DNA from: Pararge aegeria
Taxonomy: Eukaryota > Arthropoda > Insecta > Lepidoptera > Nymphalidae
Direction: 5' to 3'
Length of the DNA stretch: 64,000 nucleotides
Assembly (NCBI RefSeq): GCF_905163445.1
Contig: NC_053184.1
Span: forward strand, 13,392,001 to 13,456,000
Shown here: positions 33,057 through 47,200 of the stretch, one piece after another
Layout: each line of letters opens with the position of its first letter
Numbering within the stretch: the first letter of the stretch is position 1
Made by a program: the position numbers and the translations under genes
Notes under the pieces: model-generated
What the model saw: only the letters and a program-made list of their open reading frames with translations
What the model was told of the DNA's origin: nothing
Databases searched by the model: none

Positions 33057-33769
33057 TTATCAAACACTGAAATGAAGAAAAAGAAAATAATTTTTCAGGG
33101 TTCGATTTTTCGATTTCAGTTTTATTTGTCAGAGCGTGGAAAAGAATAGTGCATATACCTTATCATTTCGACGTTAAGCTAAGTTAATTATAAAGGCCCT
33201 AATAGGCTGAGAATGAGGATGTACGAGTAATTAGGTATGTCCATAACCAATTCTGAAAAACCCAACGTGGACACATAAAGGAATGACGAATTTCTGGCTC
33301 TCAAACATTGTAAAGTTGACATCCAGAAGTCCTCGCTATAAAAGTTGCTAAAGTAATCACGAGGTGCGCGGTGACAAAAGCATAAAGTTTTCAAAATTTG
33401 TTCTAATATCATCTTGAAATGTTATATTCTGACTATCTAAATTATTAATTTATTGAGATAAATAAATTATATATTCTATTTATTCTAGGTAATTATAGTT
33501 GTAAATGATATAAATATATTAAATCTTAAGAATTTTAGAAAATCAATCATGTAAATTAATTTATTTAATAGGTTAAAATTTTATTTAGCTTTAAGTTTAT
33601 TCCTGTAATAAATAATTACTGTCTAATCGTCTTTTATTTGTTTACTATGAAACCATATTTTTTTATAGCTACAAGGAGGCAGAGAGTTTACATTATCGAC
33701 AACGAGTAGGCAATGATAAATGGCATGAATGCACACGTAAAAAAATACACCTATAATTGCCTTACCCGT

Positions 33770-33955
33770 TTATCATCATCAAGCCTATAACAGTCCACTG
33801 CTGGGCTAAAGGTCTCTTCCAATTGAGGGGTTTACTCATAATCACCACGTTGCCCTTTCTCCATTATATTAGTCGCCTCGTACGACATCCGCAGGAAGAG
33901 GTAGTGTCAACTATTCTGATCTGCCGTCACCGGACCGGGAGTTTGCGATATAATA
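33770..33955 (+). repeat. Interspersed repeat ('acagtccactgctgg' family)
   Basis: Contains 'cagtccactgctgggctaaa', 'agtcgcctcgtacgacatcc' and 'tctgatctgccgtcaccgga'. The same modules appear in the interrupted copy at 42735-43360 and partly at 43685-43760. Confidence 0.6.
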
Positions 33956-34738
33956 GGTAACAATGCGGCCAGCGAAAAACTTGATATTAACAGAATTTGA
34001 CCTTATTGGCATAAGTTAGAAAAGAAAAAATTATAACTTTGTTCTCTCTCTTGCACGCAAGTAACATAAACATTTATCTTATATCTTTAAACGAGCAATT
34101 CTTGTATATATATATAATTGGAATCTCGGAAGCGGCTCCAACGATTTTCATGAAATTTAGTATACATGGGGTTTCGGGGGCGATAAATCGATCTAGCTAG
34201 GATTCAGTTTTAGAAAATGTCATTTTATTCGTGTTTTCTGGTAATAAATGATTTGGTGCAGACGAAGTGGCACGGGTCAACTAGTTTACATTAACGAGGT
34301 ATCTCTTCGGTTAGCCGAAGTTAAATTTCTATCAAGCCACAAGTCTGAGCACAGACTGGCTAATTAACATAATTTTAACGTGCTGCTTTTGGATCAACCT
34401 TAGGTAACTACGTACTGGAGATCTAGTGGTTAATTATCTTCAACTAACGAACTTGAGCGTTTGTTTTTCAGGTCAGGTCAACACTCGCCAGGTAGGTTTC
34501 AGGTTCAGTTAAAAAATCAGCATAAAATAATGATTGTTCATATTTAATTTTATTGACGTGCTTCTAACTTACTAAATGATTTTTTTAAACCTAGGCAAGA
34601 AAAACTGTTAGGAGGCTTCGCTTTGCTGTCATAATACATCCAAGTATCATACCATATAAGTGCCCAAAAAAGTTATTCGTAGATACGTCATGAATATCAC
34701 AATCGGCGCAGTAGTTTTACAGGAAAATTATATAATTA

Positions 34739-35180
34739 CTAGCTGTTGCCCGCGACTTCGTCTGCGTTTGATTTTTTTTTATTGATATGCCATTTAATTG
34801 GCATTCAAGTATTAAGTATCACTAAGCCTTAAATGAGGGGTTTGCTGCTGTCTGCTGAAGAGTTCTATTCTCTATCTCCAACTACATTCATCAGATCTGC
34901 ACAAAGTTTTGGCAAAATTAAACACATATTATAACCTCTATAGAAGAAATATAATTGATTAAATCGGTTATAATTTGTCGGAGTTATCGTGTGAAATCGT
35001 CAAACACTTTCATCCCCTCACCCAAAGGAACCGAGCTTAATGTCGGGTTATAAAGTATCCTATATTACTTCTAACACTTCCAAGAATATGTGTACAAAGT
35101 TACATGAGGATCGGTTAGTTAGTTTTTGCGAGAAAGCGTAACAAACAAACTTACATTGACATTGATAATATTAGTAGGGT
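34739..35180 (-). mobile_element. Helitron-like nonautonomous element, copy 1
   Basis: Read on the minus strand it begins 'ccctactaatattatcaatg' and ends 'cgcgggcaacagctag' followed by T, with CTAG at the very end, as expected for a Helitron. Body sequence ('gttacgctttctcgcaaaaa', 'aaacccctcatttaaggctt') is shared with the copy at 60384-60789. Confidence 0.65.
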
Positions 35181-35404
35181 AGGGATACCTACCTATGTTA
35201 TGAAAAAACTGAACTTAGGTACCGAAAACCGCAATAAAATAGTCCCATGATGAAAAGTATTCTGTGTCCGCTTCCAGAAACCCTATTTTTCGAAACCAAA
35301 AACTATAATATATTTGTTGGTAATGTCACCAATAGCCACTGTTTTTTAACCATTGGGAAACTTTTCCGGGTGTTTTCATGGTTGGACAATACTTTTTAGT
35401 GGTT

Positions 35405-36295
35405 CTCCATTTATAATAATAAATGGAGAATCACTAAAAATGGAAGATTCCACAGTTTTTCTGGGCATGACCTTGGATTGTAAGCTTCAGTGGGGTACCC
35501 ATATAGATACACTAGCAGGTAAACTAAGCTCGGCTGCCTACGCCGTCAGGAAAATTAGACAGATTACTGACGTAGAAACAGCAAGACTTGTTTACTTCGC
35601 GTACTTTCATAGTGTGATGTCTTACGGGATCTTATTATGGGGCAAAGCTGCTGATATTGAAATTATATTCATATTGCAGAAAAGAGCTGTACAGTCAATA
35701 TATAAACTTAAATCACGTGAATCCCTCCGTGAAAAATTTAAAGAAATTGGTATACTTACGGTAGCCTCACAATACATTTATAACAACATAGTATTTGTAA
35801 GACGACATATTAGTCTTTATAAACAAAAAGTGGATATAAACAGTCGACTTACAAGAAATGGTCATAAATTAGTGACATCTGCATATCGTCTGCGAAAGGT
35901 GCAGAAGTCATTTGTGGGATTGAGTATACGTTTTTATAATATGATTCCTAAGGTAATTTTGGACCTACCAATCCATAAGTTTAAAGAATGTGTTAAAACA
36001 CATTTATTACAGCGAGGTTATTATACTATTGATGAGTTTCTTAATGACAAGGTTGCTTGGAAGCATCCGGCTCCGCTTTCATCTCTCACAAGATAGAAAA
36101 ATGAATGTTAAAATATAAAATGTAAATTTTTGATGTTGGAAAAGAGCAACTGCTGAGTTTCTTGCCGGCTTCTTCTCGGTAGAATCTGCCTTCCGAACCG
36201 GTGGTAGAGTCACTACACACGGACAGACTTGACGTTTCAAAAGTGCTTGTATTAGGCCTACTTGAAATAAATGAATTTTGAATTTTGAATTTTTT
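35405..36295 (+). mobile_element. 5'-truncated LINE with open reverse-transcriptase C terminus
   Basis: The frame ending at 36096 encodes VFLGMTLDCKLQWGTHID, then KLSSAAYAVRKIRQ, FHSVMSYGILLWG and IFILQKRAVQ. This is the well-known C-terminal part of Jockey/CR1-type reverse transcriptases. It ends PAPLSSLTR*, followed by a 3' UTR with 'gagtttcttgccggcttctt' and 'ggcctacttgaaataaatga' and a 'gaattttgaatttt' tail. Only about 230 codons remain, so it is a dead-on-arrival copy, although uninterrupted. A short palindrome (35396-35440) marks the 5' breakpoint. Confidence 0.85.
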
Positions 36296-37680
36296 TTGAA
36301 TTTCTTTATAACTAAGTCCAGGATGCAAGCAATAGGTATAAGTCGAAAATAGGTAACAAATGAAAGAAAATGACACACAGTCGCAGTTCTTAACATTACG
36401 TTGTTACATAGTGCTAAAAAAGATTGATTTTCTAATTAATACAACGTGCGGACGTCGGTACAACACATGCACCACCTTATTTACCCCTATCCACAGCCTC
36501 TGAGCCTGTATTCCTTTATTCAATTTGCAGTTCAGCCCCGCCAGGCGAGAAGGGCGGGCGGCTTTTCCTACGATCGCGTTTATGGCTCTTTTGTGTAAGT
36601 CGTAATTAGCCTTAATTACGAAAATCGCTTCAATACTACCTGAATATAGTAAAATATGCTAAGTATTGAGTTTTTTCATAAAATTAGGATCCGATTTTAG
36701 TTAGATAGTGAGCCGGTTAGTGACCTTTCTTTGTTTAAGATGCAACAGATTCAAGCCTTTGTTGTCAATAATGGACTGATATAGGTATCGTACCTATCAT
36801 GTATTCACTATGTGAAATCTTACCTGTAGGTTAATTACCTATTGATTATACCTGCCCAGTATTATCGAAACTTATCGTATAATTTGATATTATCTTTTGC
36901 AATTTTTATGTTCAAAAAACCTGTGCAACTCTTCGCTTTATTAACATATTTAATTTCTTGTGCATTTGTTTGCTGTCCTGTATCTTTGCAAATACGATAC
37001 GTATTACTTACTATATTTTATGTCTAAATAATAATAGAATTTACAGTTAGATAGATGATTGAATACGTAACTAAGTGCTGCAACTAATTCTCTTTTTAAT
37101 TAATTAAAAAGAATTAAATCAAATTTTCTGATTTTGAATCTTAAGATAACTTTAAAGATCCCGAACAGAATAAGAGTTTCTCTATAAGTAGGTAAAAACT
37201 ATTTTATTTGTGTTACAGCAGATCGAGCAACAATATTTTTTGTCGCATATTGATATGTTGTTGATCCTTTGTCATTTCTTTGTGATCTTCTCAGTAGTAT
37301 CTGCTTCTGCTTTTGCGGTGTATGCACCTTACATGTGGAAAGTCGCGGGTTAGATTTCCAGCGTTGGTCAATTGATAATTTTTCTTTAAATTGACTTATG
37401 CAGTTCGGCAATGTCTTCTAAGCAGCAGGCAATCAATTTAAATATTAGAATATACCTATGTTATGCAGTAGTTAATTTTTCCTGGAGGAATATGCTGTGT
37501 CTCTCACCGTCCTGTGTATGTAGCTGCGTATGTAAGCTGTGCTTTAATGTATTTTCTCAAGATAGGTTTAGCGTGCATAATGAATATATCTTGCAAAGCT
37601 TCATGAGACTCATGAAACTTAATAATCTACCTCATCTAAGATCTTCAGACTACTACTCTTCACTGCCAGTGATGTGCATA
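36296..37680. other. Intergenic stretch upstream of F-spondin, nothing recognised
   Basis: AT-rich sequence with no convincing exon. It may contain the F-spondin promoter and noncoding first exon. Confidence 0.45.
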
Positions 37681-37856
37681 GAGGGTATGTAAAAGGTATG
37701 CAGATCATATAAAATGAAGAAAGTCTCCAGTACGAGTTCAAATAAACTAAAGGATAGGCATTGTAAGAGTTATAAAAAGCCTACTCTTAAGTATTTATAA
37801 CTCGTACTGCAGATTTTCTTCATTTTATATAATCTGCATACCCTTTGCATACCCTC
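37681..37856. mobile_element. MITE with about 58-bp inverted repeats and TA duplication
   Basis: Left end GAGGGTATGTAAAAGGTATG and right end (reverse complement) GAGGGTATGCAAAGGGTATG. The similarity continues for about 58 bp on each side up to 'agtacgagtt', with roughly seven differences. The dinucleotide TA flanks both ends (37679-37680, 37857-37858), as for Tc1/mariner-type elements. It has no coding capacity. Confidence 0.8.
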
Positions 37857-38224
37857 TAGGCACGCCACTGTTCACTGCATAAAAGCATAGCACTACTAAC
37901 TTTAATCTACCATCTGAAGGCTTTGCATTGGATTGACTATTTATAAATTTCAGGCGATAGGGTTAGTTAAAGCTATCTCTGCCATATCAGAGCATATGTC
38001 ATAGAGCTTTCTGTGGCAGAGCTTGTCCGGAAAAGTATTTCCGCAATGCTTATTTTGATAAAGGGTTTGGTTAATGGTGTTATTTCCGATACAGACACTA
38101 TAGGCTTAATACCCAAGCTTCTAGTTGACACAGGGTGCTCAGGACGTGTTCCTTGCACGTCTAATATTACTGAATGAAGGTCAAACCAACAAACACTTTT
38201 GTTTATATAATTTTGTAGCTGAAC

Positions 38225-41200
38225 ATGATGTTGGTGCTGCTGACGTTGTGTTTTTTGACTGGGACCGCTGCGTCCGCCCCAAAAGACAAGTGCGAGCACG
38301 CGCCCCTTCACGCCCAGCCGGCAGACGAACACTACAAGCTAAGCGTAGCCGGCAACCCGGACCTGTTCTTACCGGGAGAACTTTATATTGGTAATCTACC
38401 AATTTATAATTTGCGTACTTTTTTTTTTCTTTTAACTTGTCTTCTTTGTGTTATCGACGCGTAACTATTAGTGTAAACTTTATTTACACATTGTTAAGAA
38501 AATAATAAAGATACACCTACAAAAAGATAATTTAAATGTATTGAGTTTTTTTTTATATATTTTTAAAACATACTTTACACTAAAATGTAATAGATGGTTT
38601 ATAATATAGGACAAGTTAGTAAAAATTTAAGTGCTATAAGCTCAATACAGGCGAGCCGCTCGGGGAAACAGCTGTGTGTGGGATGCTTCATAATAGATAC
38701 ATGAATTGTACAAATATTAAACGTGGGTCAATTTTGCAAACATGGTACTATATGCGAGAAAATGCTTTTATTTATCCATTTTATTTATTAAGTAGATAGG
38801 TATACATAATAACAATAGAAATATCAACATTGCGTAAAACGAAAGAATTGATATCTGGGTGTAGGTAAGACATATAGAATCCTAGATGTCTTACCTACAT
38901 TCAGATTTATATCCAACCGATGATGATATCGAAATCTTTTATAGCCTTTATACAATAGCTTAATAGGCCTGCATAATGACCTATTCATTGTTGAAGTTTT
39001 AGTACCTAGTTGTGTCACTAAACACACAATCATGTACTATCACATTTACATCAAAACAAAAAATATTATTTGGTATAAACAAATATAATATTATCGTATT
39101 CCGGTCTGAATTTCATAGGTGACAATTTCATGATTGGAAGAGGTCTACCCTCAATAAAGGCGTTGGTTGGCCTTCAGTTTTTTTACAGTTTAGAATAAGA
39201 GTTAAAAAGGTTTTTACTATTAGATAAACAATTAAGTAATAGAAAAACCCACAATATGAAACTATATGGACAGCGTGAACTTTTTATTAAAATACTTACT
39301 TGAAATCATAGAATCTTAATTCTGTGCTTCAAAATATTTGATCGCCTCTGAAATGTTTATCTGTCTTAACGAATACCGTTTTTTTAGTGTCAGTTCAAGG
39401 AGTGGACAGCGGACAAGGCCCAACGCCATTCGGAAGTTTTGCAATATGGTCCGAAGTAGTGGAAGAAACTGAAAACGAGAAAACAAACAGTACAAAGATT
39501 ATCAACTCCCATTCGTTTGGTACGTTTCAAGCGTATGACGCTCAAACTAAGTCGCACGAAACGTGCAAGTCAGCCGTGGAGAATGCAACAGCGCATCCTA
39601 AAACTGAAGTGCAAGTAAGTGAAATTCTTATATCCTTAAAATAATTCTTACTTTGAGGAAAGGGGAAATACTAAAATTTACCTACCTACTGAGTCATGAG
39701 TAGGTTACTGTAGGTACACTTGTTCAGTGTAGACTGTATTATACTTTCAAATCCCCCTTGAAACTCGTATTTTAAGAAGGATTAGGACCGTTTGTACGGG
39801 CGCTAATACGGCCAAAGCTTTTTCAGTTTCTTTGATGCCTCGACATAAAACCGTTTTACGTTATGATTTTAGCAATCGTTATATTATTTGAATATTTTAT
39901 GTAGATACGTTGAGGATACCCAAGCATCCTAACGGTTTAGCTAGCTTATAGGTTTTATGTAGTTAAGTCTAATGTATATGTAGGTATAAGTCACAATATA
40001 ACGGATATCCCATACAGTCTAAGATGGAAACATGTTAACCTGTTAGCCCCATACCTCTGATAGATTTGTATTTTATGCGCAGTGTAGTATGGGAACGCTT
40101 AATTGTTTCACGGTACTACTGTAAAGACTTTTTCTCTCGGTGACTCTGCGATTCTTTGCATATCAATGCTATTGGTTTGGAACCCCAGTGTCCATAAACC
40201 TTCAGAGCTATGTGCATCTAAATGGGCTAGTATGATCAGCTTCGCAATTTGAATCTTCTCATTTCTGATTTGGTCACTTATTTATGAGCATCGATTTCCT
40301 CAATCGATCATTTTATTGAATTTATGCTTTATTCAGTACCCACTAAAAATTGTGTTCTAACGGTATAATACGCATGAACACCGAAAGTTTTTTTTTTTAA
40401 TAAATGTTATAAAATGATATATAAATTCCGATAAGCTTATGCAGCTAATGTTTAAGCAATTTATTCAAATAAATTAAATGAATTTCAAAGAAAGAAATAA
40501 TAGCTAGCAGCTGTTTAAATGTTCATTAAGGAAGTATTATTTGAAAAAGTTATTCGTATAATTTAAATGATAGTCATAAAAATCCACCCATCCGCACTGA
40601 GCCAGCGTGGACGTCTAAGGTCTTAGAAACTTTTCTCAATGTGGGACGAGACCCGTACCCTGTGGTGGGCTGGTAATGGCTTGAGTTGATGATGATGAAT
40701 TCGATAACTTCATTTATTTTTATCATCTTCAATTTTGCTTTATTTTTATCATTTATTCAAAAGTTTATTAACATTTCTTATGGTGGTAAATGATGCAATA
40801 GTATTTTAGATTACGGAACTGCCTTTTAATAGGTCATCTGGAGCGCACCCACAATCGCAGTGGACTCTTGCGTTCGGCTTTGCGCTCGTGCAACCCAAAC
40901 AGAGGGGTCCAAGAGCTCAGTACTGGCGCGCAAACTTTGTCCTGCGCCCGTTACAGCCACTCTCAGCCGACAGCCTCCGATCCTCGAGCCGTGCTGTGCT
41001 TGTGATGAGGCGAAGTATGAGGTACGTAGGTATATAACTTAAATATAGATGTAAATTAAAACCGAAATAATACTTCAGATGCTATAGAGGTACATTGTTT
41101 ACTGTCTCTGAATCTTAACTTTGAAAACAAAACGCTAATAGTCTTTTAGTAAACCATTGCCATAGTTTTTAATTCAAGAAATCAGATACAGCTCTAAAAG

Positions 41201-44200
41201 CACATGCTAAAGTAAAACCAGTAACTCTTGTAATTGTATTAGTTATGCGGCGTGTATTGTAAACGTGTCAGGGGAAAAGATAAAAATGTATCTTCTCCTA
41301 TTAGTAATTTGAAAATAGGGGTAGACATCTCCTATTCCATATTCCCGTGCTTTAGCAGGTGGCCACGTTAATTATATTCCCTGTCAGGCGATATAATCGG
41401 TGGATATAGTTTTTGTCTCCTGCCTGTGCAACTTGCTAGCCCTGCTGGTGTTTCTAAGTGTATCGTATTCGCAGTAATATTGAACCCATACCCTTTAACG
41501 GTTTCTACATTCCATAGATATATCTGCAGATTATCGTGTCGAACTGGTTATCGGTACGAGTAACGAAAGTTTGTTTTAGCAATGGGTTTTTGATTTTCCA
41601 TTTTAATACTTATTTTATTACATAATACAGGTTACATTCGAAGGGCTATGGTCCCGCAACACCCATCCCCGGGAGTTTCCCCCCGAGGGTGCGCGGGCGC
41701 ATTTTGGTGACGTCATAGGCGCCTCTCACAACGCGCAATATCGCGTTTGGCAAGAAGGAAGAGTTGCTAGTATGGGTTTGCGTCGGCTAGCTGACGATGG
41801 CACCACCACAGCTCTTGAAAAAGAACTTAAGGCAGAGGCAAGGCTAAAATCATCTGTGACATATTCTATAGTGATTGTTTGATATTCATTTGAGAACATT
41901 TAATACAATTTGAAAAACTTACTGTGTTTACGCACAAGATTTTCACAATATACGTATATTTATATTTATATGAATTAATAGGTTGGTATTGAATCAGAGT
42001 GGGATTACTAAAGAGTAAATACTGATGAACGTTTTTGTTCATATTTTGTACTTTAGTGATACAGCTTTTTGCGGCAGCTCGCCTGGAGAAGAATTACCAC
42101 CGTGCTTATTTCTGCCGTCAAGCATTATTGCTGTTTTCCGATGAGAAGGGCGCGTGGTTTCCGATGTAATTGAGGCACATGTGGCTTAGCGTCTAAGGTT
42201 GATGGACACAAGACAGAAATTTGTTTGACGTGTTGCATGCCCTAAGAAATGTTGCTTTATAGACTACGGTTTCACCAGGAAGGCGACGTTCTTGGCCCGA
42301 CGATTCGACGGCCGACTGGCGCAGTGGGCAGCGACCCTGCTTTCAGAGTCCAAGGCCGTGGGTTCGATTCCCACAACTGGAAAATGTTTGTGTGATGAGC
42401 ATTTGTGTTTTTCAGTGTCTGGGTGTCTATATGTATTTTCTCAGTATTTATGTATATATAATTCATAAAAATATTCATCAGCCATCTTAGTACCCATAAC
42501 ACAAGCTACGCTTACTTTGGGGCTAGGTGGCGATGCTAGGTGGTGTCGTAGTATATTTATTATTTATTTATTTATTATAATATAAAAAAACATATAACTA
42601 ACGCGAAAACAAAAGTTGATCGCTAGCAGCAAACGGGTCACTTGCGTGGCGTATTCTTTATCTATATGTGGAATAAAGACTTTATCAAAATTCTAAATAA
42701 TAAAATAACCAATATATAACTAGATATATCATACATAGCTTATAACAGTCCACTACTGGTCTTAAGGCTTGTTCCAACGAGACGGTTTGCAGATAATCGT
42801 ATTCGCATGTACTGTTTTTGTAATTATTAATATGTATGTATATTCTTAGAGTTTTGCGCACCGCTATAAGGATTCATATGTGAGCCAATTCCTCATAATG
42901 GTTGTCTGGAAGAAACCACTATAAGTGATAAGCCGCCTTTGTTACACAAATTTAATTGATTTGTACCTTTGTTCTCTTTTATTTATTTTTTCTTGTGTGC
43001 AATAAAGTATTTTTGATTGATTGGTTAATTAATAATCACCACTCAAGACAGACGGGTTGGTGATCGCAGTAGATGGTAGTAAGGCACTGCTGCCCGCTCT
43101 CGGTTATATTTCCTTAGTCGCCTCGTACCACATACGCGGGAAGAGGATTGGTGGTGACCAATGCATTCAAATTCAAATTCAAAATTCATTTATTTCAAGT
43201 AGGCCTACTTTAACAGCACTTTTGAAACTTCAAGCATGTCGGTTTGTAGTTACTCTACCGGTTCCGAAAGCAGATTCTACCGAGCCGGCAAGAAACTCAG
43301 TAGTTGCTCTACTCCTACATTCTGATCTGGCGTCACCACGCGGCACATATAATCTTAATTTTTTTCTTCTAGAGTGATCGCATCCGCACAATAATTAAAG
43401 CCCGTGGTATATCATGGCAGCAAGTCGCTGGGGCGGGCATTCCTAGTACATTCGCAGTGTTCAGAGTGGACGCTAAACATCACCTCGTCTCTCTCGCCGC
43501 GAAGTTAGCGCCATCTCCTGATTGGATCGTGGGAGTTTCAGCGCTAGAGCTGTGCAACGCGAACTGCACTTGGCGTCGGTCTGCTATTTTACCTCTGTAC
43601 CCTTATGACGCTGGCACCGATAATGGCCTCAGTTATATGGTTAGTATATTTTATCGTGCGACGCGTTATAAACGTTCTATCATCATCATGTCAACCAATG
43701 GACATCAACTGCTGGACATAGGCCTTTTATATGGAGTTCCTAATTCCACGGACTTACTCTTCACTAACTTTGTTCAAGGCCGGGTGTTAGTGTAATGCCC
43801 TATTTGATTGTACGAGAGCTCCCCTCAAATCCATATAAGTAATTTATATGATTTATAACTTCATTTTCGGCTAATTTGCTCAAATACAAATCAATCTTTG
43901 AAAATAACCATCGATATGCAAATAAATATTATTGTAAATGAAATAAATTAACTTTTTATGTAATACCTGCGTAATTAAATTCTCATTTCATTCTATTTTT
44001 CTTTACAATATTTGTGCGTAACAATGGTTTAGGTACGACATTAGCTCTTGTACCTAAATATTTATACTTTAAAAAAAGCTTTGTTCCATAATTCTCTAAT
44101 GGAAAAAGACTGGTTCAGTTAAATACAATGGGGTTATACATTTATTATGTCATTTACTAGTCCCGCCGGAGCCCGACTATTCCACAAGCACCAGTGCGAG

Positions 44201-47200
44201 CTCTTAGACCGGAATGGCCTCGTGATGCACGCTCACCTTTCTACAGCTCGACGGGAGAAATGCGGCCAATCGCTCGCCTAAGACTATCACGACTTCGACT
44301 TTATGAGAAGAGCTGTGATACTACAGGTAACGTTACCTTTATTAATAAGTATTGATTTCATTAGAGCGTTCCATAAGCTACCGTTATAAGTTCGTTTTTA
44401 ATATGTAGCTATTTTAGCTTGTTTAAGCAACTCAAATGTGAGACTTAACCAAGAACAACTTACATCCATACTAAGGATTTTCTCCTAAAATAATGCTTTG
44501 TAAATGCTAAACATCTATTATTGACTATGAAGCCATGCTATTCGTTACGTCAGTGATACGTTTTATAAAAAGATTGCGATTATCAAGTTATAGTTATACA
44601 TAGTTATTAACCTCTCAGAATGAGATGGCCACTACACTGGCCAAGCGCGGGTTGGTAGCCTTCGGGCGCCCATGACAACATGGAGAACTCTTAGGCATGC
44701 AGGTTCCCCCACGATGTTTCCTTCGGCGTTGAAGCAAGTGATATTTAATTGCTCCCAGGGATCAAACTCTCTCCCCTGAAAGGCTAGCTGAAGTTTTGTT
44801 TTAGCCGAGGCGTTCACGCCCAGTAGATAAAACTTTGGCTCTCAGGTATAAAATATTCAAGCCTAAGCGTACTATATAATCAAAATATCTGGTTCTCAGA
44901 GCTCGTTGGTGAACAAATTCCGGAAAACATTGTTAGTAGTGGTGGCGGAGCGTGTGCCACCCACGCCTGGGGCCCGTGGGGTGCGTGCAGCGTAACGTGT
45001 GGGGAAGGTCTCGCGGCCCGGCAGAGACACTATGTGTGGCCTGGGAAAGCGAAGGCTGACGCTTGCAGGATATCTCTTACTGAATACCGTCCGTGTCGTG
45101 GACCGAGGATGCATTGCAGGTAGACATTAATAAATAAATGTTGGATTTTTTAATGTATATACACTAAATATCGCTAAATTATCGCAACTACAGATGACAT
45201 TGTGCATTAAGACGCTTGGCAGAAAAGCTTTGCATTAAGCAGAAATACATAATATTATTAGTTACCTACCGACTGCCGAAAGCGAGACAACTCAGACAGA
45301 CGTTTTATATATGAGTAGGAATCCAGAAATACCTTATTAAAGACCGATAAGAGCATTAAAGTTATACAGTTACTCGCAATTCATTTTTATAGAACGTGTA
45401 ACCGAATTACGTTGTACTGTAGAAGGGTGCATAAGTATATTTCACAAGGAATCACCCTGTAAAAAAGGAATAATATATATATATAAATCAAAAGGAGAAT
45501 GCATGATTGTTTTGATTTGTCAAATTCCAGAATAGTAAAACTTAACGAAGTAAAATTTCACTCTAAAGGCAATTCAATAAATCAATTCTATCACAGATGA
45601 CGCATTCAAGCTATAGCTTGACTTTAACAAAACAAAAGCGCAAGTCGGTCATGTATAAAATTTCTTGTCTTAGGGTTAAATCAGACTACGAGCCGGACCC
45701 CGCGGAATCGACAGGTCCGTGCGCAATGTCCACGTGGTCAGAGTGGTCCCCGTGCTCGGGATGTGGAGTACGAGCACGTACTCGCCACTACTTAGTACCG
45801 CGCGCACACAAGCGATGTCACGTAGGCTTTCGAGCGCGCACTGTCATGAGCCAAGCAATGCCTTGTGAAGCCGGACCTTGTATTGGGTTTGTAAAAACTA
45901 CCTCTACCTATTTTCAGTAGGTTTACACATGCATCTCGAATAACGCTTTTGATTTCGTCGAATAGGAACTTTCCAACTTTTATTTCAAATCTTACTCACT
46001 TTAAACAAATTATGACACCATCAAGGAATGAGATTATATAAACAGAATACCCAATAAGGGTATTTATTTTAATATAATTACTTTCTGCATTCTTGCATAT
46101 TTACATCCTACGTAATACGTTATACGTTCTTTATTCGCTCAATTACAAGCAACCACGCAGCAGTTGCCATATGCTACATATGCTACACACAGCACATTGA
46201 TTCTAGAAGCTGAAACATTATTTATGTATTGACTTGAATTGCGCGTGGAAGATAAAATCTTACATTTCTTTGCAGACCTGGCGATCCAGTAAACGCCACA
46301 AACTACGATTGGTTTTATTTAGTAAGTCTATGTGATACTGTAGTATTAAACAGAGTGTCTTTATGACGTAAAATTATTCCTTGATGAGCCTCTATTTAAC
46401 TGCTGGTGTATTAATTGTTTTAAGGATTTGGAAGCTTTTAGAGATAGGCACAGAGTTTTTGAGAACTTGGAGAATGTAATACTGGGATAAAGCCATTTTG
46501 AACTTTTCCAGGAAAATCCTAAACCAGATTGCAGGGTAACACCCTGGGGTGGTTGGTCACCGTGTTCTGCTCGATGTGGTCGGGGTAAACGAATTCGTAC
46601 TCGTCTCTTTGTATCACAAGACTTACTCGTGCAAAAGGAACTTACTCGACGGCTCTTGATGACTTGGAACCAAAGATTTGCTGAACTACAGGATATTGTG
46701 AGTTACTTCATTTATTTACCAGTTGTATTTATTTTATTTACCTTTATAAAGTAGCTCGTTTCCGTGTCAAATAAAGGTGTTACATTCTTCTGAGGAAAAT
46801 AAACACGCATATATTTTGCATGAATGCAATTTACTCTTGCACAAGACAATTCTTTAGGTTGTGTTTGCCCTGACAGGAACTTCCGTTTGAAAATGTGACA
46901 ATCGAGGATCCTAAAATAGAGTCACTAGTGCAGGAGCATTTGGATCGCTGTCAGTTTACCTTGACGCAGCAGGAGGCCCTATGTGATGGAGAAGACACTA
47001 ACTGTGAAAACGAAACCTTTTCAGAAGGTAAGATAATATTCTGGTTAGTGTGTAAATCAATACAATTCTAAATTGACATGGCCATATGTTACTTAATAAC
47101 ATTTAACACAGAGACTTTGCCACAAGTTTTGCATAACTGTTGTGGCTTTAATGTTACTGTTCCAAAATGTTGCATTAGGAATTTCTGTCTGAATTTATAT

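Larger units (their letters stand above)
32444..34738. other. Repeat-rich intergenic stretch, no gene recognised
   Basis: Holds two perfect hairpins (32768-32820 and 33007-33056), a repeat fragment at 33770-33955 and a Helitron-like end at about 34120-34285 ('ctcggaagcggctccaacg' ... 'acgggtcaactagt'). No exon with plausible coding content was found. Confidence 0.5.
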
